Assembly (NCBI GenBank): GCA_002082585.1
Contig: CP020563.1
Span: 6,628,001 to 6,692,000 of the forward strand
From: Kitasatospora albolonga
GTDB lineage: Bacteria; Actinomycetota; Actinomycetes; Streptomycetales; Streptomycetaceae
Direction of reading: 5' to 3'
DNA: 64,000 bases
Positions 42,234-51,198 of this stretch are shown piece after piece. The number at the start of each line of letters is the position of its first letter. The stretch's first letter is position 1. Both the position numbers and the translations under genes were made by a program. The notes under the pieces are model-generated. The model saw only the letters and a program-made list of their open reading frames with translations. It was not told the origin of the DNA and ran no database searches.

Positions 42234-43454
42234 GTGGTGGCGGAGAGGAAGACGGCGGCGGCGACGGCGCCGGGTGCGCGGGACCGGGAGTCCCGCACCG
42301 TGACCGCCCTGCTCACCTGCGCCATGGCGTTCTCGATGATGCAGTTGTTCCTCATCGGTGCCCTGGGGCCGCGCATGGTCGGGGCGCTGGACCTCTCGCC
42401 CGCCGTCCTGGGGCTGACGGCCACGGTCGGTTTCGGGACGGCCGCCGTGCTCTCCCCGAGCGGGGGCCGGATGGTGGACCGTATCGGGCCCCGGCGCACG
42501 CTGGTGTTCCTGTTCCTGGTCTCCGCCCTCGCCCTCGCGCTCATCGGGGCCGCTCCCGGTGCGGGGCTGCTGCTGGGGGCCGTCGCGCTGGGGGGAATTC
42601 CGCAGGCCCTGGCCAACCCGGCCACCAACAAGGCGATCCTGGCCACGGTCCGGCCGGACCGGCGGGGTGCGGTGACCGGGCTCAAGCAGTCCGGTGTGCA
42701 GCTGGGGGCGTTCGCCGCCGGGCTCCCGCTGGCCGCGCTCGCCGGTGGGGTCGGCTGGCGCGGTGCCGTGTGGACCGCTGCCGGGGTGGCCCTGCTCGCC
42801 GGGGTGTGGGCGTTCCGCGCGCTGCCCGCGGACCCGCCCGCGGCGTCGGCCGCGCCCGCCCCGGCCTCGTACGTCCCGCGGGGCATGGTGGCCTGGCTGG
42901 CGGGGTTCTCCCTGTTCCTGGGAGCCGGTATCGCCTCCGTCAACACCTACCTGGCCCTGTACGGGGTGGACCGTCTGGGGATGGGCCCCACCCTGGCCGG
43001 TGGTCTCGTCGCCGTCCTCGGGGTGGCGGGCGTCCTCGGGCGGATCGGCTGGTCGAAGGTGGCCGGCCCGGGGCGGGCCGAGTGGCTCCTGGGGCTGCTG
43101 GCCTGTGGTGCGGTCGGTGCGGTGGCCCTGCTGGCGGGCGGGGCCCTCGCGGTGCCGCTGGTGTGGGCCGGGGCCGTCGCCATCGGGGTGTTCGCGGTCT
43201 CCGGCAACGCCGTATCGATGGTGCTGGTCATGCAGCGTGCCGTGCCCGGCCGGGCAGGGACGGACTCGGCGCTCGTCGCGGCGGGGTTCTTCGCCGGGTT
43301 CGCCGTGGGGCCGCCCCTGTTCGGCCTGCTCGCGGGGGACGGCCGGTACGGGGCGGGCTGGTCGCTCGTCGCGGCGGAGTTCGCCGTGGCCGGAGCGGTC
43401 GCCTTCCTCTGGTGCGTACGGGACCGGCGTGCGCGGGCGGGTAGGGCGGCATGA
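42234..43454 (+). CDS. MFS transporter (12 TM)
   Basis: A 406-aa protein with about twelve hydrophobic segments. MFS features include the loop GGRMVDRIGPRRTL between TM2 and TM3 and the NPATNKAILATVRPDRRGAVTGLKQSG segment (residues about 124-150) typical of small-molecule permeases of the YfcJ/CynX-like group. GTG at 42234 is followed by a second GTG; ACGGAGACTTCT is the ribosome binding site. It overlaps the GH88-like gene by 4 nt, so the two are co-translated. It may import an oligosaccharide-like or acidic substrate for that hydrolase, or export a product of the neighbouring CoA-dependent genes. Direction and substrate cannot be read from the sequence. Confidence 0.88.
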   Translation: MVAERKTAAATAPGARDRESRTVTALLTCAMAFSMMQLFLIGALGPRMVGALDLSPAVLGLTATVGFGTAAVLSPSGGRMVDRIGPRRTLVFLFLVSALALALIGAAPGAGLLLGAVALGGIPQALANPATNKAILATVRPDRRGAVTGLKQSGVQLGAFAAGLPLAALAGGVGWRGAVWTAAGVALLAGVWAFRALPADPPAASAAPAPASYVPRGMVAWLAGFSLFLGAGIASVNTYLALYGVDRLGMGPTLAGGLVAVLGVAGVLGRIGWSKVAGPGRAEWLLGLLACGAVGAVALLAGGALAVPLVWAGAVAIGVFAVSGNAVSMVLVMQRAVPGRAGTDSALVAAGFFAGFAVGPPLFGLLAGDGRYGAGWSLVAAEFAVAGAVAFLWCVRDRRARAGRAA

Positions 43455-44554
43455 CCGCCGACGCCTGGGCGGGCCGTGCCCTCGCCGCCGTCATCGGCCG
43501 GGTCACGGTGACCGAGGCCGAGGTCGGCGAGCGCTTCCCGTTGTACGCCGACCCCGGTGACGGGCGGTGGACGACGACCGGCCGGGGCTCGTGGACCGGT
43601 GGCTTCTGGGCCGGACTGCTGTGGCTGCGGGCCCGCGGTACGCGCACGGAGGCGGACCGGCTCGCCGCTGCCCGGTGCACCGCCCGCCTGGCGCCCTGGG
43701 CGACCGCCGACACCGCCACCCGGGGGCTGATCCTCTGGTACGCGACGGCTCCTGCCTTCGATACGGAGGAAGCCGCCGCGCTCCGGGGAGCGGCGGGCCG
43801 GGCCTGCCTCGCTTCGTACGACCCCGGGCCCGGGATCGTGCCCTGGGGTGCGGCGTTCGGCGGGCCCCGGCTGCTGGCCCGGGCCGACGGCGTACCGGGT
43901 CTGGTGCCGCTCCTGGCCCGGGCCGGTGGCGAGGGACCGGCCGTGGCGGCGGCCCATCTGCACCGGCACCTCGGCCTCTTCCTGGGCGAGGAGCACGAGG
44001 AGCGTTCCGGCAGCGGTGTCCGGCCCCGGCCCGCCTGGCGGTTCGACGCGGCGACGGGGTGGCGCCCCTGCCCGGACCCCGCACCGGGCTGGAGCAGGGG
44101 CGAGGCGTGGATGCTGCTGGCCGTGGCCGACGCGCTGCTCTGCCCGGAGGTGGCCGGGCGGCGGCCGGAGCGGCTCACCCTCGCCGCCGAGCGGCTGCTG
44201 ACCCGGACGGAGGCGCTGACCGGGCGACTTGTCCCGCCCGCTCATGTGTCCCCGCCGCAGCCGGTGCTGGACACCTCGGCCGCCGCGATCACCGCCGTCG
44301 CGCTGCTCAAGCTGGCGCGTACCGGGGTGCCCCGGGCCGCGCTGTGTTCGCTCCGGGCCCGGGCGGTCCTGAAGCGTCTCGCCGAGGACCATCTCACCGG
44401 GCCGGGCCCCGGGCGTCCGGCGGGCATGCTCCTGGACGGCTGCTACGACGCCGCCAAGGGCGTCGCGGTGCGCCATGAACTGATCTGGGGCGACTTCTTC
44501 CTGGCCCTCGGGCTGGCCGCGCTCGACGGGCTGGTCGACATCACCCACGTATAG
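43451..44554 (+). CDS. GH88/GH105-like unsaturated glucuronyl hydrolase family protein
   Basis: A 367-aa alpha/alpha-barrel protein. Family landmarks: WTGGFWAGLLWL near residue 50, WSRGEAWMLLAVADAL with the sugar-contacting Trp, DTSAAAITAVALLKL with the expected catalytic Asp, and LIWGDFFLALGL near the end. GH88 enzymes hydrate unsaturated glucuronyl residues released by polysaccharide lyases. No lyase is nearby, so the actual substrate could be another glycoside. No signal peptide, hence cytoplasmic. ATG at 43451 overlaps the MFS stop; its last 14 bp overlap the convergent acyl-CoA dehydrogenase gene. Confidence 0.8.
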   Translation: MTADAWAGRALAAVIGRVTVTEAEVGERFPLYADPGDGRWTTTGRGSWTGGFWAGLLWLRARGTRTEADRLAAARCTARLAPWATADTATRGLILWYATAPAFDTEEAAALRGAAGRACLASYDPGPGIVPWGAAFGGPRLLARADGVPGLVPLLARAGGEGPAVAAAHLHRHLGLFLGEEHEERSGSGVRPRPAWRFDAATGWRPCPDPAPGWSRGEAWMLLAVADALLCPEVAGRRPERLTLAAERLLTRTEALTGRLVPPAHVSPPQPVLDTSAAAITAVALLKLARTGVPRAALCSLRARAVLKRLAEDHLTGPGPGRPAGMLLDGCYDAAKGVAVRHELIWGDFFLALGLAALDGLVDITHV

Positions 44555-45755
44555 GGGAATTGTTTCCCGGGCTGTAGCCGCGCAGGACCCGGGCGGCCAC
44601 CGAGGTGATGTGCAGCTCGTCCGGGCCGTCCAGGATGCGGGCCGCCCGCCCGCCCCGGAACAGGGACGGCAGCGCGGTGTCGGGGCCGAGCCCGGCGGCC
44701 CCGTGGACCTGGATCGCGGAGTCCGTGACCCGCTGGAGCATCCGGGCGGCGGCGACCTTGGCCAGCCCCACTTCCGTACGGGCGTCCTCTCCCGCCGCGA
44801 TCAGCGCCACCGCCTCGTGCACCAGGGGACGGGTGGTGCGCAGGGCGAGGAGCGCGTCGAAGACGTGCTGCTGGACCAGCTGGTGGCCGGCGAGCGGCCC
44901 GCGCGATCCGCCGTGGGTGGCGGCCCGTTCGCACATGAGGTCGAAAGCCCGCTGGGCCTGGCCGAGCCAGCGCAGACAGCGCAGGGTGCGGCCGAGCGCG
45001 AGCCGTTCACCCGCGATGGCCAGCGCGTCGCCTCCCGCACCGAGGAGGTGGTCGGCGGGGACGAGGACCCGGTCGAGCTCGATCTCGTACTGGCCCGTGG
45101 CCCCGAGCACGGGGAGTTCGCGTACGACACGGAACCCGGGTGAACCGGTCGGCACGACGAACAGGGCCAGCCCGTCACGGTCGGGTGCCGTTCCTCCGGT
45201 GCGGGCCAGCACGGTGACGAGGTCGGCGTCGGCCGCTCCGGAGGTGAACCATTTGCGGCCGCTGACCAGCCAGTTGCCGTCGGTACGGGCCTCGGCCCGG
45301 GTCCCGGTGAGGAGCGGGGCGGTGCCCGGTACCCCCGGTTCCGTCATCGCGTAGCAGCTGCGCAGTCCGCCCGAGACCAGTCCCTCCAGATACTTCTCGC
45401 GTACCCGGGGGGAGCCGTGGCGGGTCAGCATGGTGACGTCGAGCAGCGCGGCGGAGCCCAGCGCGGCGGGGCCGTGGTCGCTGGCCCCCTCGGCCTCGGC
45501 GAGCGCCGCGTACGCACGGAAGGACAGGCCGCCGCCGCCCAGCTCCGCGGGGAGCGGCAGGGCCCACAGTCCGGCGGCGCGTGCCGCCGCCCGCAGCTCC
45601 GCCAGGGCGGCCGCCGCCTCGCCTCCTCCCGCGTCGAGCACCGGCTCGGCGGGGATCACCCGGGTACGGACGAAGGCGGCGATCCGCTCCCTCAACTCGG
45701 CTTCACCCACTTCTGGTTGATCCGGGCCGATGGGGGCGATGGCCGCATTCTTCAT
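44541..45755 (-). CDS. Acyl-CoA dehydrogenase
   Basis: A 404-aa flavoprotein of standard length. Visible: SCYAMTEPGVPGTAPLLTG (flavin-binding ACAD signature 1), WLVSGRKWFTSGAADADL, LGRTLRCLRWLGQAQRAF, and the C-terminal block MLQRVTDSAIQVHGAAGLG with RILDGPDELH. The catalytic-base position appears as the Asp/Glu in DGPDELH. It introduces an alpha,beta double bond into an acyl-CoA; the substrate is unknown. ATG at 45755 follows GAGGAGGAATACG. It is divergent (143 bp) from the CoA-transferase gene, and TTCCCGGGAA (45770-45779), a perfect 10-bp palindrome, lies in the gap. Confidence 0.92.
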   Translation of the reverse strand: MKNAAIAPIGPDQPEVGEAELRERIAAFVRTRVIPAEPVLDAGGGEAAAALAELRAAARAAGLWALPLPAELGGGGLSFRAYAALAEAEGASDHGPAALGSAALLDVTMLTRHGSPRVREKYLEGLVSGGLRSCYAMTEPGVPGTAPLLTGTRAEARTDGNWLVSGRKWFTSGAADADLVTVLARTGGTAPDRDGLALFVVPTGSPGFRVVRELPVLGATGQYEIELDRVLVPADHLLGAGGDALAIAGERLALGRTLRCLRWLGQAQRAFDLMCERAATHGGSRGPLAGHQLVQQHVFDALLALRTTRPLVHEAVALIAAGEDARTEVGLAKVAAARMLQRVTDSAIQVHGAAGLGPDTALPSLFRGGRAARILDGPDELHITSVAARVLRGYSPGNNSPIRG

Positions 45756-45898
45756 CGTATTCCTCCTCATTCCCGGGAACCCGTGGGAACTGCTGTCCGA
45801 CTCTCTGTCTGTGGAACTGGTCGGGTCAGCACCTCTCCGAGTTCCCGCGTCCCGTTCGACCTGGGCGACGGCCACCGCCGCGCCGGGAGAGGAGAGGC

Positions 45899-47701
45899 AT
45901 GGCGTTTCCCGTCACCACGCAGCCGGTCCAGCCGCTCGACACACTGAGTTTCCGCACGTCAGGACCCCCGCAGCTGACCGAAGTCGTGGCCCGGCACCTG
46001 AGACTGCTCGGCGCGGATGCGGAGCAGGCGGCGGGGTCCGGTGAGGCGGCCGGCCAGGACCCCTCGGGCCGTATCACGCTCACCGGCGGCGGCTTCGACC
46101 CGGCCGGGGCGGCCGTCACCTGGGCCGACCCCACGAGCGGGCTCGTCGACGAGGCGACCGTACAGGCCGCGACCGGCATCATGGCGGTGCACGGCCGACG
46201 CGACGGAAGCCCCCGGGGCCTGGCCGTCGACTACGTGGCGACGGCCACCGCCGTCCTCACCGTCCAGGGGCTGCTCGCCGGTCTGCTCGGCCAGGCCCGG
46301 GGCGCCGGGCCCGCGCACCTGAGCGTCCGGGCGGACCGGGCCGGGCTGCTCGCCGTCTCCCAGTACCTGGCGGCCGCCGGTGCCGACGAGGGCGAATCCA
46401 CCGAACTCGCCCCGGGCGGACCGCCCTTCACCTCGGCCGAAGGCGTGCTGTTCGAGCTGGAGACCCTCGACCCGGAAGCCTGGGCCGCGTTCTGGCGGGC
46501 CCTGGCGGCCCCGGCCGACGCCATGCGGGCCGGGTGGCGGCCGTTCCAGTTCCGCTACGCCACCGCCTGCGCGCCCTTCCCCGAGGCCCTCCACGCCGTG
46601 ACCCGGGCGCACCCCCTCCCGCGCATCCGGCGGGCGGCGGCGGACTCCGGTGCGGAGGTCTGCGTCCTGCGCACCCTGGCGGAGCGGGCCCGGGAAGCCG
46701 ACGGCTCAGCCCCCTGGTCGCTGCGCCCGCTCCATCGCCTTACTGGACAGGAGAGTTACGGGAAGGGGGCCGCGCCCTCCTCCACCCGGCCGCTCGCCGG
46801 GCTGACCGTCCTGGAGGCGGGGCGGCGCATCCAGGCACCCCTGGCCGCCCACCTCCTCGGTCTGCTGGGGGCCGAGATCATCCGGATCGAGCCCCCGGGC
46901 GGCGATCCGCTGCGGGGCATGCCACCCACCTGCTCCGGGACATCGGCCCGCTGGCTCGCCCTCAACCGGGGCAAGAAGGCCGTGGAGATCGACATCAAGG
47001 CGGCGGGCGACCGGCGCCGCCTGCGGGAACTGGCCGCCGAAGCCGATGTCTTCCTGCACAACTGGGCTCCGGGCAAGGCCGCCCACCTCGGCCTCGACGC
47101 CGACGACCTCGCCCCCGTCAACCCCGCCCTGGTCTACGCCTACACCAGCGGCTGGGCCGACCGGCTCCAGGACGCCCCCATGGGCACCGACTTCATGGTG
47201 CAGGCCCGCACCGGGGTGGGCGAGGCGGTCCGGCCGGAGGGCGAGGCGCCCGCCCCGTCGCTGATGACCCTGCTCGATGTGCTCGGCGGGCTGCACGGCA
47301 CCGAAGCCGTCCTCGCGGGACTGCTGCTCCGCGAACGCACCGGCCGTGGCGTGCGGGTGGACTCCTCGCTCCTCGGCGCCGCCGACACCCTGACCCGCCC
47401 CGCGCTCCGGCGGGCGGCCGCCGGGGGCAACGCCAGACGGCCCGCCGGGTTCCGCCATCCGCTGCCGACGGCCGACGGCTGGGTCGCCCCCTCCGACGCG
47501 AGCGCCCCGGCCACGTCCCCGTACGACCTGCGCGAGCTCTCCACCCGTGACGCCCTGGCCCTGCTGCGGGAGCGGGGCCTTACCGCCACGGCCGTCACCA
47601 CCGACCTCTCCGCCCTCCACCACGACCCGCGCTTCCCGGGCGCCGTCAGCCGTGACGCGCACGGTGCCCCCGCCGTTCCCGACCCCTGGAGCTTCGTATG
47701 A
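45899..47701 (+). CDS. Two-domain CaiB/BaiF family III CoA-transferase
   Basis: A 600-aa protein, about 200 longer than single-domain family members. The C-terminal part (about 300-600) is a recognisable CaiB domain: LAGLTVLEAGRRIQAPLAAHLLGLLGAEIIRIE, LNRGKKAVEIDIK, TDFMVQARTG with the catalytic Asp in D-x3-Q-A, and a TGRGVRVDSSLL block. The N-terminal about 290 residues look like a partial second copy (EATVQAATGIM, AVDYVATATAVLTVQGLLAGLL), where the position of the catalytic Asp is Glu. The enzyme would move CoA between carboxylic acids. It is translationally coupled (ATGA) to the AMP-forming ligase. Confidence 0.85.
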   Translation: MAFPVTTQPVQPLDTLSFRTSGPPQLTEVVARHLRLLGADAEQAAGSGEAAGQDPSGRITLTGGGFDPAGAAVTWADPTSGLVDEATVQAATGIMAVHGRRDGSPRGLAVDYVATATAVLTVQGLLAGLLGQARGAGPAHLSVRADRAGLLAVSQYLAAAGADEGESTELAPGGPPFTSAEGVLFELETLDPEAWAAFWRALAAPADAMRAGWRPFQFRYATACAPFPEALHAVTRAHPLPRIRRAAADSGAEVCVLRTLAERAREADGSAPWSLRPLHRLTGQESYGKGAAPSSTRPLAGLTVLEAGRRIQAPLAAHLLGLLGAEIIRIEPPGGDPLRGMPPTCSGTSARWLALNRGKKAVEIDIKAAGDRRRLRELAAEADVFLHNWAPGKAAHLGLDADDLAPVNPALVYAYTSGWADRLQDAPMGTDFMVQARTGVGEAVRPEGEAPAPSLMTLLDVLGGLHGTEAVLAGLLLRERTGRGVRVDSSLLGAADTLTRPALRRAAAGGNARRPAGFRHPLPTADGWVAPSDASAPATSPYDLRELSTRDALALLRERGLTATAVTTDLSALHHDPRFPGAVSRDAHGAPAVPDPWSFV

Positions 47702-49377
47702 CCGTCGCCCTGAACGATCTGCTGCCCGCCGAACTCCGCCGGTCCTGGGTGGTCGACGGAACCTGCCCCGGACTCGACCTCTACAGCCTCTTCCGGGCCC
47801 GCCAGATCGCCGACCTGCACCGCACGGCCGTCCTGGACGCCAAGGGCAAGCTCTGTTACACCGCCCTGGACCGCAAGGTCCGATGTCTGGCCACCGGGCT
47901 GAGAGACCTCGGCATACGCGAGGGCGATGTGGTCGGCGTGCAGCTGCCGAACAACCGGAACGCCGTCATCGCCGATCTGGCCCTGGCCGCCCTCGGTGCC
48001 GTCGCCCTCCCCTTCCCCGTGGGCCGGGGTCCGAAGGAGGCGGAGTCGCTGCTCGGCCGGGCCGAGGCCGTCGCCGTCATCGCCCCGGTCGACCACCGCG
48101 GCTCCTCCCACGCGGCCGACCTGCTGGCCCTCTCCCCGCGCTTGCCCTTCCTCCGGGATGTGGTGGCGGTCGGGCCCGGCACCGCACCCGAGGGGGCGGT
48201 CCCCTGGGCGGATCTCCTGCGGAGCGACCCCGGGGGGTTCGTCCCCGCCCGTCCCGACCCCGACAGCGCCGTACGCATCCTGGTCTCCTCCGGCTCCGAG
48301 GCCGAGCCGAAGATGATCGCCTACTCGCACAACGCGCTGGCGGGCGGGCGCGGGAACTTCCTCGCCTCGCTCGTCCCCGACGGAAGACCGCCGCGCTGCC
48401 TCTTCCTCGTCCCCCTCGCCTCCGCCTTCGGCTCCAACGGCACCGCCGTCACCCTCGCCCGGCACGGCGGCACCCTGGTCCTGCTCGACCACTTCACGCC
48501 CGAGGCCGCGCTCGCGGCGGTCCGTGAGCACGAGCCGACCCATGTCCTCGGGGTGCCCACGGCGGTCCGCATGATGCTGGAGCGGCTGGACGGGGCGGGC
48601 GAACGGCTGCCGTCCCCCACCGCGCTGGTCCTGGGTGGCGCCCCGCTCGACGAGATCACCGCCCGCGCCGCCGCCGAGGTCTTCGGCTGCCCCGTGGTCA
48701 ACCTCTACGGCTCCGCCGACGGCGTCAACTGCCATACGGGACTGGGCAGTACGGTTCCACCGACCAGCGCGTCGGGGATCGTGGCGGGCCGCCCCGACCC
48801 CCGGGTCGCCGAGATCCGTATCGCCGCCCCCGTGACCCACGAGCCCCTGCCCGACGGGGAGATCGGCGAGATCGTCTCCCGGGGGCCCATGACACCGCTG
48901 TGCTACGTGGGCGCCCCCGACCTCGACGCCCGCTACCGCACCCCCGACGGCTGGGTGCGCACCGGAGACCTCGGCCGTCTCGACGCCGACGGGGTCCTGC
49001 ATGTCGTCGGACGGCTGAAGGACATCGTGATACGCGGCGGTGCCAACATCAGCCCGGCCGAGGTCGAACGCGAACTCCGCTCCCACCCGCAGGTCCGCGA
49101 TGTGCTGTGCGTGGGCGTCCCTGATCCCCTGATGGGCGAGCGGCTGGCGGCCTGTGTGGTCGCGCGGGGCCCGCAGGCCCCGACGCTGGACGTCCTGGGC
49201 GACCATCTGACGGCCCGGGGTCTTGAGCGGCGCAAACACCCCGAACGGCTGCTCGTGGTAGGGGAGTTGCCCCTCACGCCCGCGGGCAAGCCGGACCGGG
49301 CCGCCCTGAGGGAACGGCTGGCGGGGAGCTCTCGGGCCGGCGTTCCCGAGGACGCGCCGCTCACCCAGGCGGGATGA
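47698..49377 (+). CDS. AMP-forming acyl-CoA synthetase/acid ligase
   Basis: A 559-aa ANL-superfamily enzyme. Motifs: RILVSSGSEAEPKMIAYSH (P-loop core, A3), VNLYGSADG (A5), GWVRTGDLG (A7 with the ribose-binding Asp), DIVIRGGANISPAEVE (A8 hinge) and LPLTPAGKPDR with the catalytic Lys of A10. The substrate is probably a carboxylic acid activated to its CoA thioester or to an adenylate. With the CoA-transferase and the acyl-CoA dehydrogenase it forms a small CoA-thioester pathway without a carrier protein or synthase nearby. ATG at 47698 overlaps the upstream stop. Confidence 0.9.
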   Translation: MTVALNDLLPAELRRSWVVDGTCPGLDLYSLFRARQIADLHRTAVLDAKGKLCYTALDRKVRCLATGLRDLGIREGDVVGVQLPNNRNAVIADLALAALGAVALPFPVGRGPKEAESLLGRAEAVAVIAPVDHRGSSHAADLLALSPRLPFLRDVVAVGPGTAPEGAVPWADLLRSDPGGFVPARPDPDSAVRILVSSGSEAEPKMIAYSHNALAGGRGNFLASLVPDGRPPRCLFLVPLASAFGSNGTAVTLARHGGTLVLLDHFTPEAALAAVREHEPTHVLGVPTAVRMMLERLDGAGERLPSPTALVLGGAPLDEITARAAAEVFGCPVVNLYGSADGVNCHTGLGSTVPPTSASGIVAGRPDPRVAEIRIAAPVTHEPLPDGEIGEIVSRGPMTPLCYVGAPDLDARYRTPDGWVRTGDLGRLDADGVLHVVGRLKDIVIRGGANISPAEVERELRSHPQVRDVLCVGVPDPLMGERLAACVVARGPQAPTLDVLGDHLTARGLERRKHPERLLVVGELPLTPAGKPDRAALRERLAGSSRAGVPEDAPLTQAG

Positions 49378-49432
49378 CCGGCGGGGCCCGGCGGCCGATG
49401 ACGGCTGCCGGGCCCCGTGGGGGGTGGGACGG

Positions 49433-50236
49433 TCAGGAGGCGCCCATGGCCTTCTTCAGCCCGGCCGCCGCGTCACGGTAGACGGCCAGCAGGTCCAGTT
49501 CGTCGCCCGGGTAGTTGACGATCCCGACCTGCTCGGCGCCGGAGTCCGGCAGCACGGTCCCGGTCGACATATGGGCGTTGTCCAGCACCAGGTCCGGCTT
49601 CTTCGCGGAGAGTTCGGCGAGCTGAGCCGGTGTCACCGCCTCCGGCCCGTACGTCCCCGCCACAGTGGCCCCCGCGAGCTCCGCGGCCCAGACGGTGAAG
49701 ACCTGGGAGACGGCGGAGGGGGCCTTGCCGCCCGGCCACGCGGCCCGGACGTCCTTGTTCAGCCGGTCGTACTCGGTCTCGAACCCGGCCTTCCACTTCG
49801 TCGCGGCGTCCTCCGTACCGAAGAGGGCTCCGAGTCTCTCGACCTCCGCCGTGACCTTGGCGGGATCGTTGTCGAGGTTGACCTCGACCAGCTCCGCCCC
49901 GGAGCCCGCCGCCTCCTTGATCTTCGCCGCGTACGGTTCGAAGGGCGCGTACAGCACGAAGTCCGCCGCCGCGACGGCGGCGAGGTCGGAGGGCTTGGGG
50001 TCGTAGTCCGGGGCGTGGTGGACGGACTGCGGCACGATGACCTTGATGTCCTCGGCCCCGGCGGCCTTCGCGAACGCGCCTTCCCAGGTGGTGGTCACGA
50101 CCACCACGGGCTTGCCCTTCGCGCCGCCCGGGGTGTCGGAGTTCTTGGGGTCGCCGCTGTCTCCGCAGCCGGTGACGAGTCCGAGTGCCGCGCTCAGTGC
50201 GAGGAGGGAAGTGATACGGACGCGGGTGCGCGCCAT
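49433..50236 (-). CDS. Metal ABC transporter substrate-binding lipoprotein (cluster A-I, zinc-type)
   Basis: A 267-aa lipoprotein: LVTGCGDSG is a lipobox, so mature residue 1 would be the Cys near position 24. The family (ZnuA/TroA) binding motif is seen as HHAPDYDPKPSDL (first metal His), EVNLDND-type segment, DNAHMS and GIVNYPGDELD. It should bind Zn(II) or Mn(II) outside the membrane and deliver it to the permease encoded upstream. ATG at 50236 lies within the permease's last 43 bp, so the genes are translationally coupled. The usual His-rich loop is absent. No Zur-box-like TGAAAATGATTTTCA sequence is visible nearby, so zinc control is an inference. Confidence 0.85.
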   Translation of the reverse strand: MARTRVRITSLLALSAALGLVTGCGDSGDPKNSDTPGGAKGKPVVVVTTTWEGAFAKAAGAEDIKVIVPQSVHHAPDYDPKPSDLAAVAAADFVLYAPFEPYAAKIKEAAGSGAELVEVNLDNDPAKVTAEVERLGALFGTEDAATKWKAGFETEYDRLNKDVRAAWPGGKAPSAVSQVFTVWAAELAGATVAGTYGPEAVTPAQLAELSAKKPDLVLDNAHMSTGTVLPDSGAEQVGIVNYPGDELDLLAVYRDAAAGLKKAMGAS

Positions 50237-51069
50237 GAGCTGATTCTCCGTTCGGGTATGAAGTGCACGGCGAGGACCACGGCCCCCGCCGTCAGGACGA
50301 GTACGGGGCCGGGCGGCCAGTCCAGCCACAGGGCCAGCAGGAAGCCGGTCGTGTTGACGACGACCCCGATACCGATCGCCCAGAAGGTGATCGACTTCAG
50401 TGAGGTGCCCAGCCGACGGGCGGCGAGCGCGGGCAGCAGCGTCAGCGCGTCGACGAGGAGGGCACCGGTGAGCTTGATCGCCCCGGCGACCGCGACCGCG
50501 ACGAGGACGAGGAGGACCGCGGTCAGCGCGCGGACGGGGACCCCGGAGCACTGGGCGAGCTCGCGGTCGTGGAGGAGCAGGCCGATGTCGCGCCGCCGCC
50601 ACCAGAACAGTCCGGGTACGGCGACGGCCAGCGCGCCGAGCACGACGAGGTCGGACGTCGAGACGGAGAGGATCGACCCCCACAGCAGGGCGAAGGCCCC
50701 GGACGCGTTGACCCCCGAGACGGCGAGCAGCAGCAGCGCGGCGGCGATGGCCAGGCTCATCAGCAGCCCCATGGCCCCGGACAGCCCGTCCGGGGTACGG
50801 GCGAGCGGGGCGACCGAGGCCCCGGCGAGCGCACAGGCGACGAGAGCGCAGAGCATCGGGTCCAGACCGGTGAGCAGCCCGACCGCGATGCCGAACAGGG
50901 CCACGTGCATCATCGCGAACCGGACCGGCATGATGTCGAGCCCGACGATGACCACCCCGATGACGGGCAGTCCGACCGCCGCGAGGAGCAGGGCGAGACC
51001 GGCCCGCTGGACGGGCATCAGCTGGAGCAGCGCACCCAGGTCGGCGGTGGCGAGATGGACGGCGGTCAC
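50194..51069 (-). CDS. Metal ABC transporter permease (ZnuB/TroC family)
   Basis: A 291-aa membrane protein with about eight or nine hydrophobic segments, including a conserved family segment VRFAMMHVALFGIAVG and the long helix ALLLLAVSGVNASGAF. GTG at 51069 overlaps the stop of a 43-codon ORF that lies between it and the ATPase gene. Its last 43 bp overlap the lipoprotein gene. Together with the neighbours it makes an ATPase-permease-binding protein importer for zinc or manganese. Confidence 0.88.
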   Translation of the reverse strand: MTAVHLATADLGALLQLMPVQRAGLALLLAAVGLPVIGVVIVGLDIMPVRFAMMHVALFGIAVGLLTGLDPMLCALVACALAGASVAPLARTPDGLSGAMGLLMSLAIAAALLLLAVSGVNASGAFALLWGSILSVSTSDLVVLGALAVAVPGLFWWRRRDIGLLLHDRELAQCSGVPVRALTAVLLVLVAVAVAGAIKLTGALLVDALTLLPALAARRLGTSLKSITFWAIGIGVVVNTTGFLLALWLDWPPGPVLVLTAGAVVLAVHFIPERRISSWRAPASVSLPSSH

Positions 51070-51198
51070 CTGGCCTCCCGCGGCTCGACCGGATCGGGTA
51101 CGGCGGTGGGGTTCCCCGGGCGGACGGCGGTCACCGGACCTCGCGGCTCGGCCGGGTCGAGTACGGGAGCGGCGCTCCCCGGCCGGACGGCGGTCACC
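51057..51198. repeat. Three copies of the permease start region (63-65-bp tandem repeat)
   Basis: GGACGGCGGTCACC recurs at 51057-51070, 51122-51135 and 51185-51198, spaced 65 and 63 bp; on the minus strand each contains GGTGACCGCCGTCC, with a GTG start. The first copy is the permease start, the third overlaps the ATPase stop (GTGA). The unit in between forms a 43-codon ORF (51066-51197) with GTGA overlaps at both ends. A duplication that kept reading-frame coupling across the junction; the peptide (APVLDPAEPRG, AVPDPVEPREAR) has no recognisable domain. Confidence 0.6.

Noticed and set aside
42234..49377. Polyketide or non-ribosomal peptide cluster
   Set aside because: There is an AMP-forming ligase but no ketosynthase, condensation domain or carrier protein.
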